DNA from: DASXTC01 sp036505635
Lineage (GTDB): Bacteria; Acidobacteriota; Polarisedimenticolia; JACPZX01; DASXTC01
Assembly: GCA_036505635.1 (NCBI GenBank)
Contig: DASXTC010000037.1
Coordinates: forward strand, 97,570-161,569
DNA: 64,000 nucleotides
Direction: 5' to 3'
Part shown: piece after piece, positions 1 to 9,046 of the stretch
Numbering within the stretch: the stretch's first letter is position 1
Layout of the letters: each line of letters begins with the position of its first letter
Position numbers and translations under genes: made by a program
Notes under the pieces: model-generated
The model's database searches: none
What the model was told of the DNA's origin: nothing
The model's input: the letters and a program-made list of their open reading frames with translations, nothing else

Positions 1-840
1 TTCCTGCAGGAGCCCTTCCTCCTCCAGGGTAAGCCCTCCCCTCTCCCCCAGCAGCAGGGCCGCCGCCACCGCCGCGGCGCGACGTCCGCGTGGATCGAGC
101 GGGAAGGCTCGATCGAGGCGATCCAGCAGCACGCCGCGCAGGCGATCCACGCGCCGCATCAGACGAGCGCCGGGCGCGAGCGCTGCCGGCTCCTGCGCCC
201 GCAGGAGCCGGCCCGACTTGATCGTGCCGACCGCCTCGATGCCCCGGGCCGCGAGGTAACGCGGGTAATCGAAGGCGCCTTCGTTGCCGTAGGGGCGCGG
301 GGCCGTGAGCTGGGCAAAGACCTCCACCAGCATGCCTCGCCCGAGGGCCGGTGGAGCATCGCCCCGCGTCGAGCCGCCCGGCGCCTTCAACCTCACACGC
401 CCTCGCGCGGGGATCCTGATCTTTCCGGCGGTCACGGAGTCCAGGTCGATGAAAAGGTCGGTCTCGGAGCCTCCCCCGGCGGCCCCAGCCCCGAACGGGG
501 CCCTCCCTGAGGACCGGGGCTCCCGGGCCAGGCGCCCGGCGAGGTCGATGCCTCGCGCGAACACGTCTGGGTGCCTGCGCAACAGCGTCGTGATGTCGTA
601 CGGCTCCCTGTATCCGCAGGCCGCCAGCGCAAGACGTCCCGCGCACAGGTATCCGATCGCGAGCCAGAGCCCCGCCTCGCTCAGGGCCCGGCGCGAGGAG
701 GCGGCAAGCGAGAGGGCGAGCGCGCCCCCGAGGGAGGCCGCGGCGCAGGCGGCCCAGCAGGCAGCCGGCAGGTCGGGTGCTGGAAGAAGGAGCCCCGCGG
801 TGAAGGCCGCGGTGGACCAGAGGAGTGGGCGTTCGCGCAC
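1..840 (-). CDS. comEC: ComEC/Rec2 competence channel protein, N-terminal part (runs off left edge)
   Basis: This minus-strand frame stays open from the edge to a stop at 937. The only usual start codon in it is the GTG ending at 840. The product begins VRERPLLW and continues with hydrophobic segments, then reaches RPYGNEGAFDYPRYLAARG near residue 190. That is the hallmark of the DUF4131 region at the N-terminus of ComEC, the inner-membrane channel that passes single-stranded DNA during transformation. About 280 residues are present; the competence and metallo-hydrolase domains would lie outside the window. No good Shine-Dalgarno precedes the GTG, so the start is moderately sure. The identification rests on family motifs. 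Confidence 0.85.
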   Translation of the reverse strand, partial: MRERPLLWSTAAFTAGLLLPAPDLPAACWAACAAASLGGALALSLAASSRRALSEAGLWLAIGYLCAGRLALAACGYREPYDITTLLRRHPDVFARGIDLAGRLAREPRSSGRAPFGAGAAGGGSETDLFIDLDSVTAGKIRIPARGRVRLKAPGGSTRGDAPPALGRGMLVEVFAQLTAPRPYGNEGAFDYPRYLAARGIEAVGTIKSGRLLRAQEPAALAPGARLMRRVDRLRGVLLDRLDRAFPLDPRGRRAAAVAAALLLGERGGLTLEEEGLLQE

Positions 841-936
841 GGAGGGACGCTCGTCGGATGACGGGCCCTCCTCAAGGTCCGCGCGGCGATGGTAGTCGCA
901 CGGGGACCGAGCGTCAAACCGGGAAGGCAGCGACGA

Positions 937-2058
937 TCAGAGGGCGGTCAGATCGGGGAGATCGTAGAACTCGCGCAGACGGCGTCCGACGAGCCGGGCC
1001 ACGGTCGCTTCGAAGGCCGACGGGGTCATCCTGTCCCGGTGCCGGGCGAGGCTGGATTCGGCCTCCTCCCGGATCGCGGTCAGATCGTCGCTGGGGGTCG
1101 CCCCGCGGAGCGCCTCGAGCAGGGTCTCATCGAAGGAATGCAGGAAGAACTTCGCGGCACCGGGATCGCCGGCCGCGCCGGCCCGCGCCGCCAGGTCCCG
1201 CGCCGCCTCCTCGATGATCCCGGCGGCGTCCGCAAGGCCCCGCCCGCGGACCCGGTCGGCCGCCTGCGCGACGAGCCGCGCCGCCAGCCGCACGCGCTCC
1301 TCCCCGCCGGCCGGCTCCGCGCCTCCGGTGCGTGTCACCCGGCCCCTCTCGAAGGACTCGAAGCGACGCTCGACCTCCTCCTCGCAATAGGAGAGCCTCC
1401 GCACGCGCCCGGCGTCGCCGGTGGCTTCCTTCCTTCCCACCAGGAGATCGATCGTCTCGAGGAGGATCCAGAGAGGGACGCCGCGCCGCCACCATCGATC
1501 CACCAGGTCGTAGTCGGCGGGAGAGAGGGTCAACGGCGAACCGCGCCTGAGCCGGAACCGTTCCTCGACCGACCTGGTGTAGACCTCCTCGGGAGGGGGC
1601 GGCAGCTCCCGGTAGAGACGCGCCACGCAGTCGTCGATGATCCGGAAGCTGCGGCGGAACGATTTCAGGTCATCGCCCATCGCGTCGGGTACGTCGTCGC
1701 CGGGCGCGATGCCGGAGTCGGGTCCGGCGTTTTCGCTCAACAGCCGGCACCGATCGACGGCGCTCACGTCGAGCGCTGCCACCCACTCGCGGTGAGACTC
1801 CTCCATCACGACGATGAGGTCGGCGCCGTCGATCATCGCCGGGGTCGCCGCCCGTGACCGGTGCTCCGACAGATCGATGCCGGCCTCCCGGGCCAGGATC
1901 GTGGCCTCCTCGGCGGCGGGCATCGAGAGAAGCCCCAGGGTGCCGGCCGAGACGACCTCGATGTCGCTGCGTCCATCGCGCACGATCGCGTTGCGAAGCA
2001 TGGCCTCGGCGAGTGGGCTTCGATGGATGTTGCCGCTGCAGAGAAAGAGGATCTTCAC
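937..2058 (-). CDS. Low-molecular-weight phosphotyrosine phosphatase-like domain fused to an unknown C-terminal domain
   Basis: The 373-aa product starts VKILFLCSGNIHRSPLAEAM. The phosphatase loop C-x5-R-S is at Cys7 to Arg13, and VPDAMGDD near residues 123-130 supplies the usual aspartate of the LMW-PTP/arsenate reductase fold. That fold ends near residue 155. The remaining ~215 residues (LSPADYDLVDRWWRRGVPLW and a charged helical region) are an unassigned domain. The GTG start at 2058 overlaps the coaX stop as GTGA, which argues against the longer reading up to 2712. The substrate could be a phosphotyrosine protein or arsenate; the sequence does not decide. Confidence 0.8.
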   Translation of the reverse strand: MKILFLCSGNIHRSPLAEAMLRNAIVRDGRSDIEVVSAGTLGLLSMPAAEEATILAREAGIDLSEHRSRAATPAMIDGADLIVVMEESHREWVAALDVSAVDRCRLLSENAGPDSGIAPGDDVPDAMGDDLKSFRRSFRIIDDCVARLYRELPPPPEEVYTRSVEERFRLRRGSPLTLSPADYDLVDRWWRRGVPLWILLETIDLLVGRKEATGDAGRVRRLSYCEEEVERRFESFERGRVTRTGGAEPAGGEERVRLAARLVAQAADRVRGRGLADAAGIIEEAARDLAARAGAAGDPGAAKFFLHSFDETLLEALRGATPSDDLTAIREEAESSLARHRDRMTPSAFEATVARLVGRRLREFYDLPDLTAL

Positions 2059-2825
2059 ACGGGGCGGTTCTTGAGATGAATGAGACGCAGTCCTTCGAGG
2101 GTGAGGTTGGGATCGATCAGCGTGATGCCCCTGAGATCCGGGGCGAGCGCCCGGGCGAGGCCACCGGTCACCAGCACCTTCGGTTCCCCCTCCATCTCGG
2201 CCCTCATCAGATCGAGCACGCCGTTGATCATGGAGGCATAGCCGTAGTAGAGACCCGACTGGATGCTGTGCACCGTGTTGCGGCCGATCAGACGGGGCGG
2301 ACGGCGCACCTCCACCCGGGGAAGCTTCGCCGCGCGGGCAAAGAGGCTGTCGGCCGAGATCTGGAGTCCGGGAGTGATGATGCCTCCGAGGTACTCGTCG
2401 GCGGCGGAGAGGGCGTCGAAGGTGGTGGCCGTGCCCAGGTCGACCACGATCGCCGGTCCGCCCACGCGCGACAACGCGGCGACGCTGTTGACGATCCGAT
2501 CCGCGCCCACCTCCTGAGGGTTCTCGTAGAGGATCCTGATCCCCGTCTTGATGCCGGGCCCGACCTGCAAGGGGTCGACGCCGAAGAAGGTCTCGATCAT
2601 CTCCGCGATGGTGCCGGTGAGCGGTGGCACCACCGATGAGAGGATGGCCGCGTCGACGGCCTCCCGGCCGAGGCCGCGGATGGCGAGCGCCCCCGCGATC
2701 TCCACGGCCCACTCGTCGGCGGTGCGGCCGTGATGCGTCGAGAAGCGCCAGTCGGCGGCGAGCCTCTCCCCGTCGAAGATTCCGAAGACGGTGTGGCTGT
2801 TGCCCACATCCACGACCAGCAGCAA
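2055..2825 (-). CDS. coaX: Type III pantothenate kinase
   Basis: This 256-aa enzyme phosphorylates pantothenate in the first step of coenzyme A synthesis. The N-terminal phosphate loop VDVGNSHTVFG (about residues 5-15), GADR (107-110) and DLGTATTFDA (129-138) are the CoaX signatures. Length is normal for the family. The start is a TTG at 2825, one base after the birA stop, so the two genes are probably translationally coupled. Its product supplies CoA to the beta-oxidation and methylmalonyl-CoA enzymes nearby, but that link is contextual only. Confidence 0.95.
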   Translation of the reverse strand: MLLVVDVGNSHTVFGIFDGERLAADWRFSTHHGRTADEWAVEIAGALAIRGLGREAVDAAILSSVVPPLTGTIAEMIETFFGVDPLQVGPGIKTGIRILYENPQEVGADRIVNSVAALSRVGGPAIVVDLGTATTFDALSAADEYLGGIITPGLQISADSLFARAAKLPRVEVRRPPRLIGRNTVHSIQSGLYYGYASMINGVLDLMRAEMEGEPKVLVTGGLARALAPDLRGITLIDPNLTLEGLRLIHLKNRPV

Positions 2826-2826
2826 C

Positions 2827-3708
2827 TCAGGCCTCCTCCACGCGCGAGACCTCGCCGTACAGGACCTCGACGACCTCGCCGCCTGCCTCCGGGATCACGC
2901 GCAACGCCCCAGCCGGCGTGAGGCCGTCCGTGGTTCCCGTCCACGCGAGCCCGTCCCCCGGCCGACGCGGCGCGCCGGCCACGCGCACCCGCCGCCCCGT
3001 GAGATCGAGGGCCAGGTTCCGGTAGGCCTGCAGGACCGGTGGATCCCCGCTCCGGCGCCAAAGGGTATACCACGTGTCGAAGGCTGTCAGGATGGCCGCG
3101 GCCACGGCCACGCGGTCGCACGGTCCACCAGTCAGCAGGCTCAGGGAGACGGCCTTCGAAGCGATCTCGTGGGGAAAATCGGAGGCCTGGTGGTTGACGT
3201 TGACCCCGAACCCGATCACCACGTCCCGGATCGAGTCAATCGATGTGCGCGCCTCCGAGAGGATCCCGGCCACCTTTCGCCTCCCGTCTCCGGGGATCTG
3301 CGCGATCAGATCGTTGGGCCACTTGATGCGGATCGACTCCGGCGCCTCCTCGGCGAGCCCGGTGGCGGCGGCTACCGCGCCCATCAGCCCGAAGATCGGC
3401 GCCTCCGCGGCGTGCGCCTCGGGGCGCAGAAGCACCGACATGTACAGGCCGAGCCCGGATGGCGAGTGCCAGGCGCGATCCGCGCGGCCACGGCCGCGGG
3501 TCTGTTCGTCGGCCACGACCACCGTCCCCTCCGGCTCACCCGAGGCGCCCAGCTCCCGGGCCCTGTCGTTGGTCGAGCCGATCCGGGCGTGGTACTCGAT
3601 GCGCCGGCCGATGATCCCGGCCGCCTCGTCACCGGGGGCGTTGGATTGAATCGTCCGTCCCGCCGACAGGGCCGCGAGGATCGTGTCCGCCCCGAGCCGA
3701 TCGATCAT
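2827..3708 (-). CDS. birA: Biotin--[acetyl-CoA-carboxylase] ligase
   Basis: The 293-aa product attaches biotin to the carboxyl carrier protein. Catalytic-domain motifs are GSTNDRAREL (44-53), RGRGRADRAW (71-80), KWPND (129-133) and VIGFGVNVN (164-172). There is no N-terminal winged helix long enough to bind DNA, so it looks like a ligase without the repressor function of the E. coli protein. The ATG at 3708 overlaps the nadC stop as ATGA, so the apparent much longer reading frame up to 4863 is an artefact. Confidence 0.95.
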   Translation of the reverse strand: MIDRLGADTILAALSAGRTIQSNAPGDEAAGIIGRRIEYHARIGSTNDRARELGASGEPEGTVVVADEQTRGRGRADRAWHSPSGLGLYMSVLLRPEAHAAEAPIFGLMGAVAAATGLAEEAPESIRIKWPNDLIAQIPGDGRRKVAGILSEARTSIDSIRDVVIGFGVNVNHQASDFPHEIASKAVSLSLLTGGPCDRVAVAAAILTAFDTWYTLWRRSGDPPVLQAYRNLALDLTGRRVRVAGAPRRPGDGLAWTGTTDGLTPAGALRVIPEAGGEVVEVLYGEVSRVEEA

Positions 3709-4586
3709 GAAGCGCCCGGGTCGATGGGCGCGGGATGCAGCGAGAGGCCCACGTTGGCGCCGGGAGCGGAATGGGTCAGGGCGCCCAGCGAGATCCTGTC
3801 CACACCCGTTTCGGCATAGCGACGGATGACCTCCAGCGTGATCCCACCGGATGCTTCCAGCTTCACGCGTCCCCGGGCGCGGAGCACCGCCGCGGCGACC
3901 TCGTCGGGTGTCATGTTGTCCAGCAGGACGAGCCCGGCTCCGGCCTCGATGGCCTCCTCGAGCGCGGCCGGATCGTCGATCTCCACCTCGATCGGGGGGC
4001 GCGCCGCGGGGGGGGTCCGGGCCAGGCTCGCCACGGCGGCCCGAACGGCGGCGCCGACGCCGCCCGCCATCGCGACGTGATTGTCCTTGATCAGGACCAT
4101 GTCGAAGAGGCCGGACCGGTGGTTGCGCCCGCCGCCCAGCTCGACGGCCCGGCGTTCCAGGAGCCTCAGCCCGGGAGTCGTCTTGCGCGTGTCGAAGATC
4201 TCGGCCTTCGTGCCTGCGACCGCATCCACGCAGAGGCGCGTCAGGGTCGCGATACCGGAGAGTCTCCCGAGGAAGTTCAGGGCGGTGCGCTCCGCCGACA
4301 GAATCGCCGAAGCCTCCCCCACCACCTCGAGCAGCACGGCTCCGGCTGGAAGCGCCGCTCCCTCCACGCACTGCCGCGAGAACGCGCAGGCCGGATCCAG
4401 CGTGAGGAACGCGAGCCGGGCCGCCTGCAGGCCGGCGGGAATCAGCGGCTCGCCCGCGGTGATGACGCCGCGGGCCCTGGTCCCCGGAGCCAGGAGAGCG
4501 CGGCAGGTGACATCGCCCGGCCCGAGATCCTCCTGGAGCGATTCCCGCACGAGGCGGGCCACGAGGTGGACGGCGGGTTCGGGCAT
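3705..4586 (-). CDS. nadC: Quinolinate phosphoribosyltransferase (nicotinate-nucleotide pyrophosphorylase, carboxylating)
   Basis: This 293-aa enzyme converts quinolinate and PRPP to nicotinate mononucleotide in NAD synthesis. TRKTTPGLR (133-141), GGGRNHR (151-157) and IKDNH (166-170) line the substrate site, and the C-terminal half carries the barrel strands ending in GGITLEVIRRYAETGVD. Length is typical. It sits between valS and birA in a tightly packed cofactor operon, with only a few bases after valS. Confidence 0.95.
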   Translation of the reverse strand: MPEPAVHLVARLVRESLQEDLGPGDVTCRALLAPGTRARGVITAGEPLIPAGLQAARLAFLTLDPACAFSRQCVEGAALPAGAVLLEVVGEASAILSAERTALNFLGRLSGIATLTRLCVDAVAGTKAEIFDTRKTTPGLRLLERRAVELGGGRNHRSGLFDMVLIKDNHVAMAGGVGAAVRAAVASLARTPPAARPPIEVEIDDPAALEEAIEAGAGLVLLDNMTPDEVAAAVLRARGRVKLEASGGITLEVIRRYAETGVDRISLGALTHSAPGANVGLSLHPAPIDPGAS

Positions 4587-4595
4587 GGGGATCCC

Positions 4596-7280
4596 TCAGG
4601 CTCCGAGCTGCTCCAGGGTCTTCCGGATCCGCGCGATCCTGTCGGTGAGGTCCCGGTGCCCGGCGCGCACCTTCTCGACCGCCTCGGCCTTCGCCCGCGA
4701 GAGAAAGCCCTCGTTGGCGAGCTTCGCTTCGTGCACGGTCAGCTCCTTCGCCAGACGCTCGATCTCCTTGTTGAGGCGCGCGCGCTCCGCCTCGATCTCG
4801 GCGCCACCGGTCAGGAAGAGGGTGAACTCGGTGCAGGAGGTCACGCCGCGGATCGGCACCCACCCCTCACGCGCCGTCGAAAACTGGACAATCTGGGGGG
4901 CCGCGGAACGTGTGAGCCCGGCGATCGTGTCGCGGTGTCTCTCCAGGACCTGCCGCGCCTCCTCGGTGAAGGGGCGGATGTGCGCGGGAACGTCCCTGGC
5001 GACCAGCGCTTCCTTGCCCGCCGCCAGGTTCCGGCGCACGGTCACCTGCTCCATGAGAATCTCCAGCGCCCTCTCGGCCGCGGCATCCTCCATCTCGGGC
5101 TCCCGCAGGGGAAAAAGGGCTATCGCGATCGAGACGGGCCGATCGGCCGACCCGGCGGGCCGCGGCAGGCTCTGCCACAGCTCCTCCGTGATGAAGGGCA
5201 TGAACGGATGCAGCATCCTCAACAGCCGGTCGATCACGTGTCCGAGGGTCCCCCTGGCGGCCTCCCCCGCCGGCGTGTTCGGCGCGGCAAGCGCCGGCTT
5301 GCTCATCTCGAGGTACCAGTCGCACAGCTCGTGCCAGGCGAACCGGTAGATCGCCGCCGTCGCCTCGTCGAACCGGTAGCTCTCCATCGCTTCATCGACG
5401 ACCTGAGCCACGCGGCTGCACCGACTCAGGATCCATCGATCGGCTTCCGACAGGTGCTCGCGGCGCGGCGGCGAGGACCACGCGCCCGCCTCGAGATGGG
5501 GCCTGGCAAACCGCACCGCGTTCCAGATCTTGTTGGCGAAGGCGCGGCTCCCGTCGAGCCGTCCCGGCGCCAGGGCCACGTCGGAGCCGGGTGAGCTGAG
5601 CGAGGCGTAGGTGAGGCGCACGGCATCGGTGCCGTAGGTCTCCATCAGCTCGAAGAAGTCGACGGTGTTCCCCTTCATCTTGCTGATCTTCTCGCCCTTC
5701 GCGTCGCGCACCAGCCCGTTGAAGTAGACATCCTTGAATGGGATCTCGTCCATGAACTTGAGCCCCATCATGACCATCCGGGCGACCCAGAAGAAAATGA
5801 TGTCGTAGCCCGTCACCAGCAGGGTCGTGGGGTAATACCGGCGCAGCTCCGCGGTCGATTCGGGCCATCCCAGCGTGGAGAAAGCCCAGAGCCCGGAGGA
5901 GAACCACGTGTCGAGGACATCGGGATCCTGGGTGAGGCTCAGGCACCCGCACGTCCCGCACTTGTCGGGATCGCGGCGGCTGACGATGGTGACGCCGCAG
6001 GAGTCACAGTACCAGGCCGGGATCCGGTGTCCCCACCAGAGCTGGCGCGAGATGCACCAGTCCTTGATGTTGCGCATCCACTCGTAATAGGTCTTTCGCC
6101 ACTGGTCGGGCACGAAGCGGATCCGGCCGCTCTCGACCGCCTCGAGGGCGGGCCGGGCCAGCGGCTCGATCTTGACGAACCACTGCAGAGAGATCATCGG
6201 CTCGACGATCGTGTCACAGCGCTGACAGCGCCCCAGCGAGAGCAGGTGGTCCTTCTCCTCGAGAAGGAGACCCTCGGAGCGGAGCTGATCCAGGAGTCGC
6301 TCGCGGCACACGAACCGATCCATCCCGGAGTAGGGGCCGGCTTCGGAGGTCATTCGCGCCGACTCGTCCATCACCACGATTGGATCGAGGCCGAGCCGGC
6401 GACCCGCGAGGAAATCGTTGGGATCATGCGCGGGTGTCACCTTGACCGCTCCGGTGCCGAAGTTCGGGTCCACGAACGGGTCGGCGACCACGGGGATCCG
6501 CCGGCCGACCGCCGGCACGATGGCGGTGCGCCCGACCACCGCCCGGTGGCGGTCGTCCTCCGGGTGCACAGCGACGGCGGCGTCCCCCAGGATCGTCTCG
6601 GGACGCGTGGTGGCCACGCTGATCCAGCCGCCCCCTTCCAGGGGGTACCGCACCGTCCAGAGCTTCCCCTGCATCTCCTTGTGGACCACCTCGAGGTCCG
6701 ACACCGCGGTACGGCAACGCGGGCACCAGTTGATCAGGTATCGGTCCCGGTAGATCAGCCCGTCCTCGTAGAGGCGGACGAAGACCTCGCGCACCGCGGC
6801 CGAGAGTCCCGGGTCCATCGTGAACCGCTCCCGGGACCAGTCGCACGAGGCCCCGAGCCTGCGGAGCTGTTCGCCGATCTCGCCGCCGAACTTCTCCTTC
6901 CAGGCCCAGGCCCGCTCCATGAATTTCTCCCGGCCCAGCTGCTGCCGGGTGAGCCCTTCCTTCTCGAGCTCCCGCTCGATCATCACGTGGGTGGCGATGC
7001 TGGCGTGGTCGCTTCCCGGCACCCAGAGGACGTCGTACCCCGACATCCTCTTCCACCGCGCCACCATGTCCTGAAGCGTGTTGTTGAGACCGTGGCCGAC
7101 GTGAAGGCGCCCCGTGATGTTGGGCGGAGGGATCACCATACAGAAGGGGGGTTTGTCCGAAGCCGGATCGGCGCGGTAGAGGGATCGCTCCTCCCAGAGG
7201 GCGCGCCAGCGCGGCTCCACCCTGGCGGGGTCGAAGGCCCTCTCCATGCCCGCCGTGCTCGAGGTAACGCGATTCTCCAT
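4596..7280 (-). CDS. valS: Valyl-tRNA synthetase
   Basis: This 894-aa class I synthetase charges tRNA-Val. The HIGH motif is HVGH (60-63) after PPPNITGRL. The editing domain includes VATTRPETILGD. The second signature reads KISKMKGN rather than the usual KMSKSKGN. The C-terminal arm is a coiled coil (IERLAKELTVHEAKLANEGF). Cysteine pairs such as CPRC, CDSC and CGTCGC suggest bound zinc. I used the first ATG; a start twelve codons further in (MERAFDP) is possible, and neither has a clear Shine-Dalgarno. Confidence 0.97.
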   Translation of the reverse strand: MENRVTSSTAGMERAFDPARVEPRWRALWEERSLYRADPASDKPPFCMVIPPPNITGRLHVGHGLNNTLQDMVARWKRMSGYDVLWVPGSDHASIATHVMIERELEKEGLTRQQLGREKFMERAWAWKEKFGGEIGEQLRRLGASCDWSRERFTMDPGLSAAVREVFVRLYEDGLIYRDRYLINWCPRCRTAVSDLEVVHKEMQGKLWTVRYPLEGGGWISVATTRPETILGDAAVAVHPEDDRHRAVVGRTAIVPAVGRRIPVVADPFVDPNFGTGAVKVTPAHDPNDFLAGRRLGLDPIVVMDESARMTSEAGPYSGMDRFVCRERLLDQLRSEGLLLEEKDHLLSLGRCQRCDTIVEPMISLQWFVKIEPLARPALEAVESGRIRFVPDQWRKTYYEWMRNIKDWCISRQLWWGHRIPAWYCDSCGVTIVSRRDPDKCGTCGCLSLTQDPDVLDTWFSSGLWAFSTLGWPESTAELRRYYPTTLLVTGYDIIFFWVARMVMMGLKFMDEIPFKDVYFNGLVRDAKGEKISKMKGNTVDFFELMETYGTDAVRLTYASLSSPGSDVALAPGRLDGSRAFANKIWNAVRFARPHLEAGAWSSPPRREHLSEADRWILSRCSRVAQVVDEAMESYRFDEATAAIYRFAWHELCDWYLEMSKPALAAPNTPAGEAARGTLGHVIDRLLRMLHPFMPFITEELWQSLPRPAGSADRPVSIAIALFPLREPEMEDAAAERALEILMEQVTVRRNLAAGKEALVARDVPAHIRPFTEEARQVLERHRDTIAGLTRSAAPQIVQFSTAREGWVPIRGVTSCTEFTLFLTGGAEIEAERARLNKEIERLAKELTVHEAKLANEGFLSRAKAEAVEKVRAGHRDLTDRIARIRKTLEQLGA

Positions 7281-7302
7281 GCCGGGATTCAGGTGGGGGC
7301 GC

Positions 7303-8133
7303 TCACTTGGCCCCGCCGGCCTCCTCCTCCAGCTCGCGGATCCTCCTCAGGATGATCGCCTCCGCCAGATCGGGAATCACCTCCCAGGCGACCTCGCGCA
7401 CGACCTTTTCCGAGATCCCCGCGACCGCCTCGCGCACCGCGCGGTCGATCGCCTCGGCAGGCACCGGCGAGGCCGCAGCGGGTGCGGAGCTGGTGGAGGC
7501 CGGCTGCGCGCCGGACCGGGCAGGCGTCACGGACGCCGTTCTGACCGGAGGAGGCGGGGCCGGCGGCTGGGGCGCGGGCATGGGCCGCGAGGAAGGACCC
7601 TGCGGTGTCTGTGTGTAGGGCTCCCTGGCGGACATCCTCACGGTCTGGGCCGAAGCAGGAGCGAATGCCGTCTGCGCGGGGGGCGCAGGCCGGGGGGAAG
7701 GGGGTACCGATGCGCCGGTCACGCTCGCGGGGCGTGGCGCTTCGATCGGTCGGCCCGGATGAGGATGCGCCGTCATCAGATCCTCCACCTTGGCCACCAG
7801 CGCGCGCGATTCGAACGGTTTGGTGAGCCGTCCATTGGCGCCCACCTCCGCCGCGCGCTTCTCATCGTAGGGCTCGAACGCGCCGGAGATCAGGAGCACC
7901 GGCATCCACTTGAGCTCGGGATCCTGCTTGACCTGCGCGCAGATCTCATAGCCGTTCCTTTCGGGCATGATGACGTCGAGCAGGGCGATGTCCGGCACGG
8001 CCATCCGGATCTTGTCGATGGCCTGGGCCCCGCTGCTCACACAGGTGACCTCGTAGTCGGCTTCAGGAAAGGTCAGCTCGACCACCTTCTGGATGGTGAT
8101 GCTGTCGTCGGCCAGAAAGATCTTCCTTTTCAT
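7303..8133 (-). CDS. Response regulator: CheY-like receiver with Pro/Ala-rich linker and C-terminal helical tail
   Basis: The 276-aa product starts MKRKIFLADDSITIQKVVEL. The receiver domain (1-125) has the acidic pair DD at 9-10, the phosphorylation site in ALLDVIMPERNG, and the conserved Lys in TKPFES. A long Pro/Ala-rich linker follows, then a helical end (AIDRAVREAVAGISEKVVRE). The same architecture is found in motility and gliding regulators of Acidobacteriota and Myxococcota (family knowledge). Two CheW-like genes lie immediately upstream on the same strand, so it probably belongs to a chemosensory or type IV pilus circuit. Confidence 0.85.
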   Translation of the reverse strand: MKRKIFLADDSITIQKVVELTFPEADYEVTCVSSGAQAIDKIRMAVPDIALLDVIMPERNGYEICAQVKQDPELKWMPVLLISGAFEPYDEKRAAEVGANGRLTKPFESRALVAKVEDLMTAHPHPGRPIEAPRPASVTGASVPPSPRPAPPAQTAFAPASAQTVRMSAREPYTQTPQGPSSRPMPAPQPPAPPPPVRTASVTPARSGAQPASTSSAPAAASPVPAEAIDRAVREAVAGISEKVVREVAWEVIPDLAEAIILRRIRELEEEAGGAK

Positions 8134-8136
8134 GTG

Positions 8137-8568
8137 CTAGAGCGCTCCTTCCGCGGCCCGTGCCGCCTGTTGATCACCGAACCCGTCGTCGAAAATGCCG
8201 GCGCGGGAAAGCAGCGTGACTCCGTCGAGGATGCCAGCTCCATCCGGTGGCCGGCCCCGCGCGGGCTCCGTCCTCTCGGCCAGCAGCCCGACGAGCGCCC
8301 CGTCCTGCTCGACGACGACGATGGCGCCCGCCGCGACGGCCGCACCGGTGGCCGTCGCTCCGAGCAGGTCGGCGAGCGCGTAGACGGGGATGGCTCTGCC
8401 GTCCCGCGTGACGACGCCCGCCACGCCGGGTCGCGCGAGCGGCACCGGGATCACGCCTGTATGTGGGAGTATCTGCCGGACCGCCGCCGCCGGCAACGAC
8501 ACCTGAAGGCCACACGCCGTCAGCATGAACCAGCGTTCCGAATCCTTCTCCATCGGTGAGGGTCTCAT
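8137..8568 (-). CDS. CheW-like coupling protein, second of two
   Basis: The 143-aa product (MRPSPMEKDSERWFMLTACG) has a single CheW-like fold: a first half around CGLQVSLPAAAVRQILPHTG and a second around VVTRDGRAIPVYALADLLG. The ATG at 8568 overlaps the upstream gene's stop as ATGA; an internal ATG at 8553 is an alternative. Such proteins bridge chemoreceptors and a CheA kinase, but no CheA or receptor gene is in the window. It ends three bases before the receiver gene. Confidence 0.75.
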   Translation of the reverse strand: MRPSPMEKDSERWFMLTACGLQVSLPAAAVRQILPHTGVIPVPLARPGVAGVVTRDGRAIPVYALADLLGATATGAAVAAGAIVVVEQDGALVGLLAERTEPARGRPPDGAGILDGVTLLSRAGIFDDGFGDQQAARAAEGAL

Positions 8569-8957
8569 CTTCTCATCCGCAACAAGAGCTCTTCGTCCAG
8601 CAGCAGGCTGCGCCCGGTAATCGCGGGACGCCCTGCCCTGCCCCGGCGCCTGGCCGGAATCTCGATGATCCCTCTGACCGGAGGCTCCGGCATCGGAAAC
8701 ATATAGCCGGGCAGCGGGAGGATCCAAGAAGGGTCGATGTGCGCCGTGCCCACGGGCCGTCCGATCACCAGGGCCTCGAAGCGTCCCGCCAGCAGGGCCA
8801 CGTGTCCCGCCGGCACCTCGCCAAGGTTGAGAAGCCCCGCCACGTCGACGGCGTCGCACCCCGCCGGCAGCGATTCGCCGGGAGCCAGTATTCTATCCAC
8901 CGCCTCGAGCTTCAAGGCATAGGTCGCGCCAGCCAGCTCGAACATCAGGACGTGCAT
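8565..8957 (-). CDS. CheW-like protein, first of two
   Basis: The 130-aa product begins MHVLMFELAGATYALKLEAV, the standard opening of a CheW domain (F-E-L-x-G-x-x-Y-A-L), and continues with hydrophobic strands and IIEIPARR. It is shorter and more diverged than canonical CheW. It overlaps the next CheW-like gene by four bases, and a receiver protein follows, so the three form a small signalling operon. Loss of typical CheA-contact residues cannot be judged without an alignment. Confidence 0.7.
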   Translation of the reverse strand: MHVLMFELAGATYALKLEAVDRILAPGESLPAGCDAVDVAGLLNLGEVPAGHVALLAGRFEALVIGRPVGTAHIDPSWILPLPGYMFPMPEPPVRGIIEIPARRRGRAGRPAITGRSLLLDEELLLRMRR

Positions 8958-9046
8958 GACAGATCTCCGTGGAGCGGGCCTCTTCCGCCCCTTGCGAGCC
9001 GGGGTGCGAGACGGCGGCCTCGCCGGTCTGGGGCAATCGCATGGCC

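Noticed and set aside
2827..4863. Single 678-aa minus-strand frame ending in the biotin ligase
   Set aside because: The part above 3708 reads through nadC and valS in the wrong frame and is arginine/glycine-rich nonsense; the ATGA overlap at 3705-3708 gives the real start.
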